Shown one piece after another: positions 60,330-64,000 of a stretch of DNA of 64,000 nt. This DNA comes from Neobacillus sp. FSL H8-0543 (GTDB taxonomy: Bacteria; Bacillota; Bacilli; Bacillales; Cytobacillaceae): assembly GCF_038592905.1 (NCBI RefSeq), contig NZ_CP151943.1, forward strand, positions 3,608,501 to 3,672,500, written 5' to 3'. Numbering within the stretch: the stretch's first letter is position 1; each line of letters starts with the position of its first letter. The notes beneath the pieces were generated by a model, which worked only from the letters and a program-made list of their open reading frames with translations, was not told the origin of the DNA and did no database searches. The translations under genes and the position numbers were made by a program.

Positions 60330-60459
60330 GCTTTTCACGAAGTTAATATTTATGAAGACTTAAGGTTTTATCAAAATGATGAGTGTATGTTGGCTGGATG
60401 TTAACAAGAGGGATATTTTATGGTTGATGAAACCATATGGGACAGTTTCTTATTAAGCG

Positions 60460-60550
60460 AACGGGGGCGATTGCTGAACAAGATACTGCTTCTTTAACGG
60501 GGCGTTTGTTCAAGATCAAGATCGCTGCGGCGGTCTTTTTCTTGTTGAGC
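60460..60550 (+). repeat. GGGTGC-AGAGTTGAA intergenic repeat, copy 2 (divergent)
   Basis: GAACGGGGGCGATTGCTGAA, then GATCGCTGCGGCGGTCTTTT and TCTTGTTGAGCTA, match the word order of the better copies at 62953 and 63913. It lies in the 477-base gap between the ZIP and RCC1 genes, where I see no further gene. Confidence 0.6.
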
Positions 60551-60631
60551 TATCGTTTTCAGGATAATTTAAAAGGAAAAGGCAGATGACTCTTGTCTAA
60601 TAACTTTTGACTATTTTCAAGTCATTTCAAA

Positions 60632-60641
60632 TCTTGTCCAA
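60632..60641 (-). promoter_or_regulatory. SpoIIID-like box before the RCC1 gene
   Basis: The minus strand reads TTGGACAAGA, nine of ten matches to WWRRACARNY. It shares TTGTCCAATCAA with the box before the second YjcZ-type gene (33065-33076). It lies 111 bases upstream of the start. Confidence 0.35.
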
Positions 60642-60751
60642 TCAAAAAAAGATTTTCCTTAATATAAATATTACAGGTATTGCAAGCATTATATTCTAAG
60701 TAATACACAATGGTAGGCAATATAATTTTAGATTAGAAAGGAATGTGAATA

Positions 60752-61789
60752 TTGGGAATTCGACTATTAAAAGCTTTTACTTGGGGGGCTAACTTTTCTG
60801 GTCAACTAGGAGACGGGACCAACACAAATAGTAATGTACCAGTCCCTGTCAGGGGATTAACGAATCTCATTGCCATTGCTGCAGGAGGTGCTCATAGCCT
60901 TGCCCTCCTATCCGATGGAACCGTTCAAGCTTGGGGGGATAATCAATTTGGTCAGCTGGGAGACGGGACCAATACAAGTAGTAATGTACCAGTCCCTGTC
61001 AGTGGATTAACGAATCTCATTGCCATTGCTGCTGGACATTTTCATAGCCTTGCCCTCCTATCTGATGGAACCGTTCAAGCTTGGGGGGCTAATGGGGCGG
61101 GTCAACTAGGAGACGGGACCAATACAGATAGTAATGTGCCTGTTCCTGTCAGTGGATCAACGAATGTCATTGCCATTGCTGCAGGAGGTGCTCATAGCCT
61201 TGCCCTCCTATCCGATGGAACCGTTCAAGCTTGGGGGGATAATACATTTGGTCAACTGGGTGACGGGACCAATACAAGTAGTAATGTACCAGTCCCTGTC
61301 AGTGGATTAACGAATGTCATTGCCATTGCTGCAGGAGCTAATCATAGTCTTGCCTTCCTATCCGATGGAACCGTTCAAGCTTGGGGAGATAATACATTTG
61401 GTCAACTGGGAGACGGGACCAATACAAGAAGGAATGTTCCTGTTCCTGTCAGTGGATTAACGAATGTCATTACCATTGCTGCAGGAGGTAATCATAGCCT
61501 TGCCCTTCTATCCGATGGAACCATTCAAGCTTGGGGGGATAATACAGGTAGTAATGTTCCTGTTCCTGTCAGTGGATTAACGAATGTCATTGCCATTGCT
61601 ACAGGAGATTTTCATAGCCTTGCCCTTCTATCTGATGGAACCGTTCAAGTTTGGGGGGATAATACATTTGGTCAACTGGGAGACGGGACCAATACAAGTA
61701 GTAACGTACCAGTCCCTGTCAGTGGATTAACGAATGGCATTGCCATTGCTGCAGGAATGTTGCATTCTTTAGCAATAGTAATGATATGA
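60752..61789 (+). CDS. RCC1-repeat beta-propeller protein
   Basis: A 345-residue protein built of seven tandem units (starts at 60782, 60932, 61082, 61232, 61382, 61532, 61652), each about 50 residues: WGDN-FGQLGDGTNT-SNVPVPVSGLTN-IAIAAG-HSLALLSDGTVQA. This is the RCC1 blade. Unit six is short (40 residues, lacking FGQLGDGTNT). Units are nearly identical at DNA level. No signal peptide is seen. The start is TTG, about 10 bases after GAAAGG. RCC1 proteins mediate protein contacts; the role here is unknown. The upstream SpoIIID-like box hints at expression in sporulation. Confidence 0.88.
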   Translation: MGIRLLKAFTWGANFSGQLGDGTNTNSNVPVPVRGLTNLIAIAAGGAHSLALLSDGTVQAWGDNQFGQLGDGTNTSSNVPVPVSGLTNLIAIAAGHFHSLALLSDGTVQAWGANGAGQLGDGTNTDSNVPVPVSGSTNVIAIAAGGAHSLALLSDGTVQAWGDNTFGQLGDGTNTSSNVPVPVSGLTNVIAIAAGANHSLAFLSDGTVQAWGDNTFGQLGDGTNTRRNVPVPVSGLTNVITIAAGGNHSLALLSDGTIQAWGDNTGSNVPVPVSGLTNVIAIATGDFHSLALLSDGTVQVWGDNTFGQLGDGTNTSSNVPVPVSGLTNGIAIAAGMLHSLAIVMI

Positions 61790-61837
61790 AATCACTTTTG
61801 TATTGTTTCACTTGGCTAAAATATAGGTACGTTAGTT

Positions 61838-61868
61838 CAAAAAAGACCGTCAATGACGGTCTTTTTTA
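61838..61868 (+). terminator. Rho-independent terminator
   Basis: AAAAAAGACCGTC and GACGGTCTTTTTT arms around AAT, after the RCC1 gene. Confidence 0.9.
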
Positions 61869-61886
61869 TTAAATTGTGAAAAAATT

Positions 61887-61960
61887 CACTTAAACTAATG
61901 GGTGCGATAGCTCAACAAAGCTGCCGCTTCTTCAACTATTGGGCAGGTTAATGGAATAAG
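61887..61960 (+). repeat. GGGTGC-AGAGTTGAA intergenic repeat, copy 3
   Basis: AAACTAATGGGTGCGATAGC, AAAGCTGCCGCTTC and GGGCAGGTTAATGG correspond to the successive words of the family. Confidence 0.6.
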
Positions 61961-62071
61961 GAATATTCTGGTGTAAAGAGCATAACTCTTAGTATATAGC
62001 TGTTTTCCGAAATGTCGCTTCTATTTAACAAATCATCATATTGATTTTTCGTCAGTTAAGGAGGAAATCAA

Positions 62072-62149
62072 ATGGATTGGTATATATGGTTCGCAGTAAT
62101 TGTTGCTGTTGTTATTATTATTGGGTATAAATCTTCTAAAAAGAAATAA
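62072..62149 (+). CDS. 25-residue membrane micropeptide
   Basis: A short frame: MDWYIWFAVIVAVVIIIGYK then SSKKK. It is a single membrane helix with a basic tail. The ribosome site AAGGAGGAAATCAA is ideal. No family is recognised, but the strong site and helix suggest a real small gene. Confidence 0.6.
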   Translation: MDWYIWFAVIVAVVIIIGYKSSKKK

Positions 62150-62154
62150 TGCTT

Positions 62155-62200
62155 GTTGAACTAAATGGGTGCTTATGTTGAATAAGGAGATTACTGGGGG
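62155..62200 (+). repeat. GGGTGC-AGAGTTGAA intergenic repeat, copy 4 (partial)
   Basis: GAACTAAATGGGTGCTTATG then TTGAATAAGG is the left part of the family only; the right part is lost. Confidence 0.45.
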
Positions 62201-62515
62201 CGATCCTCTAGACAATAAAAAACAGTCTCCGAAGGACTCTGCTTCATTTTCATAAGCCACGACTTCCTTTGTTTTTCCTCTTAATGGGAAGGAACCTCGC
62301 TACGTAACTGAGTTTTCCTTTAAAATATAAATAATTTGAAGAAATACGTCCTTCATAAATATCATACTCGTTGCCGTTTTTTTGCTGTAATTACTATGAC
62401 ATATAAATAGGCGTCCATTCAAATATTGCAGGTCTGATTTAACGGACATAAAATCTTTATCACTGCGGCATATTATATTTATCAAAGATATTTTAATGAA
62501 TTGAGGTTTTTAAAA

Positions 62516-62653
62516 ATGGATGAAATGCGAACTACCAATCAAGTCGAAGAAGTTAATAAACACCTTAAAGAAATTCCCAAAGAAGCCGAAGAAAGAAGAA
62601 TTGAAAATCAGCCTCAAACTGATAAAAACGAGAAAGCCATCGAGCCGTTTTAA
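62516..62653 (+). CDS. 45-residue hydrophilic small protein
   Basis: The frame reads MDEMRTTNQVEEVNKHLKEI and ends NEKAIEPF. It is highly charged, with no membrane part. A weak TTGAGG ribosome site precedes it and a strong terminator follows, which supports expression. I do not recognise it. Confidence 0.5.
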   Translation: MDEMRTTNQVEEVNKHLKEIPKEAEERRIENQPQTDKNEKAIEPF

Positions 62654-62708
62654 TTTGAAAACGGCAAACCAAAGAATCTTGCTGACCACAAATTTCATTA
62701 ACCATAAA

Positions 62709-62745
62709 ACAGGGCATAGAAATTTCCTATGCCCTGTTTTTATTT
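62709..62745 (+). terminator. Rho-independent terminator
   Basis: CAGGGCATAG and CTATGCCCTG arms around AAATTTC, then TTTTTA. Confidence 0.85.
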
Positions 62746-62800
62746 ATTGGATCTGTTAAAGAATGTAGTTTTTCTTCTCCATCTAAATTTAGTTACCTTT

Positions 62801-62855
62801 CAAAGGGGTGCTACGGCAGCCTTTTTTTATTGTACTAAAGGGTAGTTTAGGTCAA
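62801..62855 (+). repeat. GGGTGC-AGAGTTGAA intergenic repeat, copy 5 (partial)
   Basis: AAAGGGGTGCTACGGCAGCC, TTTTTTTATTGTACTAA and GGGTAGTTTAGG. Confidence 0.55.
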
Positions 62856-62952
62856 GAAGGTATGGGGCAAGCGGGGAACAGGTTATGATATGAAGCCAAA
62901 AGTGGTTTTGGAACGTATTCAATATGAACTCAGTTTAATTGATTAACCTTAT

Positions 62953-63030
62953 TCAACTAATAGGTGCAAGAGTTGAAAATCCCGCTGCCTTAATGGTGGC
63001 TTTTTCTTATTGAGCTAACGAGCAGTTTTG
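62953..63030 (+). repeat. GGGTGC-AGAGTTGAA intergenic repeat, copy 6
   Basis: CAACTAATAGGTGCAAGAGT, TTGAAAATCCCGCTGCC, GGTGGCTTTTTCTTATTGAG and CTAACGAGCAG; one of the fuller copies. Confidence 0.7.
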
Positions 63031-63068
63031 TTTAAGAACGGGGATATATTTATTAGCCAATAAACAAA

Positions 63069-63113
63069 TAAATCCATCCAAGAGGGATTCTCCAAGGATA
63101 GATTTATTTGTAA
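63069..63113 (-). terminator. probable terminator of the HTH gene
   Basis: AATAAATC-ATCC and GGAT-GATTTATT arms around AAGAGGGATTCTCCAAG, with T residues beyond in the minus-strand reading. Confidence 0.6.
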
Positions 63114-63211
63114 TTCTAGCTATCTAAACATTCTTTAGTTGGCAGGATTCTTCTTCCAGTCACTTTTCTTTTACTAACAACTATCCCGCAGTGTCACTTC
63201 ATCTTAAACTC

Positions 63212-63751
63212 CTAATAATCTAATTGACGTAAATACAATAAGATTTCATTTTCATTTAGTTTTTTAAACTTATACTTACGAACTTGGCTTTCAATTTTCT
63301 TTTTGTCATCATCTTTACTACTGAATAAATCTACTAAGTGCAAAATTACTTCTGTCAACACAGTTACTAATCCACCTGACCATACTGCCCCAAATTCCCA
63401 ACCTAATGTTTCTGTATCAGAAAGTTGTGACTTCACTAATTCATCCATTTCTTTTTTGTATTCGCCTTTGATTAGAATATATTCTTCCTTATTTCTAAAG
63501 GCTAATAGTAAATCTTCAACATTATAAACTTCGAAATAAGCATTTTCCTTCTCTAATTGTATTAATTCATCTAGCACAGTTCCTTCACTTTTCTCTACTG
63601 TTTTCGCAATAGCTTGAATTGTTTTGACTGAATAATGATTGACACTTTTTTTATTAACACTTGAAAGCATTTGCTGACTGATTCCAGTTTCTTTAAATAC
63701 ATCGTATCGTTTTTTCCTGTTCTTTTGCAGATAAATATCTAATAGACTCAT
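63212..63751 (-). CDS. helix-turn-helix protein of unknown function
   Basis: A 179-residue protein. Residues 1-60 look like a Cro/C1-type helix-turn-helix: LLDIYLQKNRKKRYDVFKETGISQQMLSSVNKK, with HYSVKTIQAIAKTVEKSEGTVLDEL as the second part. Residues 75-125 are mixed. Residues 115-140 are moderately hydrophobic (EFGAVWSGGLVTVLTEVILHLVDLF), followed by a lysine-rich tail. AAAGGAGAATT is the ribosome site. The domain layout resembles small regulators of plasmid or phage origin. Its promoter must lie in the AT-rich stretch 63752-63912, where I see no gene. Confidence 0.7.
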   Translation of the reverse strand: MSLLDIYLQKNRKKRYDVFKETGISQQMLSSVNKKSVNHYSVKTIQAIAKTVEKSEGTVLDELIQLEKENAYFEVYNVEDLLLAFRNKEEYILIKGEYKKEMDELVKSQLSDTETLGWEFGAVWSGGLVTVLTEVILHLVDLFSSKDDDKKKIESQVRKYKFKKLNENEILLYLRQLDY

Positions 63752-63912
63752 TTTAAAATTCTCCTTTCCCTATAATAAATTATTTTTTACTAAAAAATTT
63801 TTTTGCTTAATTATATTTTAGTATATGTGTAAAAAAATGTAAATTGTTATTTTATTTAATAATCAATTAATTTTATTTTTTCGTTGTATCACGTAAGTTT
63901 GTGAAAGTTTGC

Positions 63913-63994
63913 ACTTAAACTAACGGGTGCAAGAGTTGAAGAATGGGGTTGCTGCGGCGATCCTTTTTGTTATTGAGCTAACGAAGCAGGTTAG
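63913..63994 (+). repeat. GGGTGC-AGAGTTGAA intergenic repeat, copy 7
   Basis: AAACTAACGGGTGCAAGAGT, TGAAGAATGGGGTTGCTGCG, GCGATCCTTTTTGTTATTGA and GCTAACGAAGCAGGTTAG: the fullest copy, reaching almost to the end of the window. Confidence 0.75.
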
Positions 63995-64000
63995 TAAAAG

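Noticed and set aside
60340..60420. Possible C-terminal gene fragment ending DLRFYQNDECMLAGC
   Set aside because: No start, no ribosome site and no recognisable family; could be chance.
60752..61789. Regular 150-base repeats considered as a CRISPR or satellite array
   Set aside because: The repeats are in frame, translate to RCC1 blades and have no spacers.

Overview
The window looks like the chromosome of an aerobic, endospore-forming Bacillaceae bacterium (low G+C; Bacillus/Neobacillus-like). Supporting signs are strong AGGAGG-type ribosome binding sites, many TTG/GTG starts, sporulation genes (prkA, yhbH, spoVR, YjcZ-type micropeptides, a KinB-like kinase) and blocks in the same order as Bacillus subtilis: queG-yhbB-trmL-(nfrA)-prkA-yhbH, yhcT-yhcU-pgcA, and yhdB-yhdC-spoVR. 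One tRNA-Gly(TCC) is present. There is no rRNA, CRISPR array or prophage.

Layout. 0.1-5.2 kb: a TetR-type regulator with divergent efflux pump/thioesterase genes and downstream oxidoreductases, linked by repeated AGAACGnnCRTTCT-type operators. 5.5-9 kb: accessory genes (unknown protein, HExxH protease with His/Lys tail, DedA-PAP2 fusion) around an IS3 remnant and hairpin repeats. 9.9-19.6 kb: MscS channel, tRNA-Gly and the queG-to-yhbH block. 19.7-26.7 kb: KinB-like kinase, two diguanylate cyclases, azoreductase and membrane proteins. 27-30.3 kb: a four-subunit 2-oxoacid:ferredoxin oxidoreductase headed by a P-loop ATPase. 30.5-33.8 kb: small genes, including three YjcZ-type micropeptides and a strongly repetitive Arg/Glu/Ile protein. 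34-42.6 kb: MMPL transporter, deoR-deoC, XapX protein, proC, YitT protein, pit with its DUF47 partner, and a GlsB/YeaQ protein. 42.7-46.1 kb: repeats, a DUF559-like nuclease gene and an IS110-family element. 46.1-52.7 kb: pseudouridine synthase, yhcU, pgcA, SDR, yhdB, yhdC, spoVR. 53-60.3 kb: a metal/redox group (lipoprotein cytochrome c, TatA, ZIP-domain protein, Tat-exported multicopper oxidase, CadC, CadA, second ZIP protein). 60.4-64 kb: RCC1-repeat protein, micro-ORFs, an HTH protein and many copies of one intergenic repeat.

How the genes work together. The multicopper oxidase carries a twin-arginine signal and lies near a tatA gene and a ZIP-domain gene, which suggests one exported metal-handling unit. 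CadC has all four cysteines of a Cd/Pb/Zn sensor, a TCAAA-N6-TTTGA operator lies at its promoter, and it overlaps cadA. DeoR/deoC share a TTTACATTTGT operator word. SpoIIID-like boxes precede four putative sporulation genes.

Most notable: (1) the IS110 element sits inside a repeat whose intact copy elsewhere in the window shows the empty site, and its 5' noncoding region carries short words matching both that target and its own end, as a bridge RNA would; (2) cadA has an in-frame TGA exactly at the first Cys of its metal-binding CxxC motif, either a nonsense mutation or a UxxC selenocysteine candidate; (3) a DUF559-like nuclease gene is joined to a hairpin-array repeat, and a second repeat copy carries only the 3' tail of that gene.
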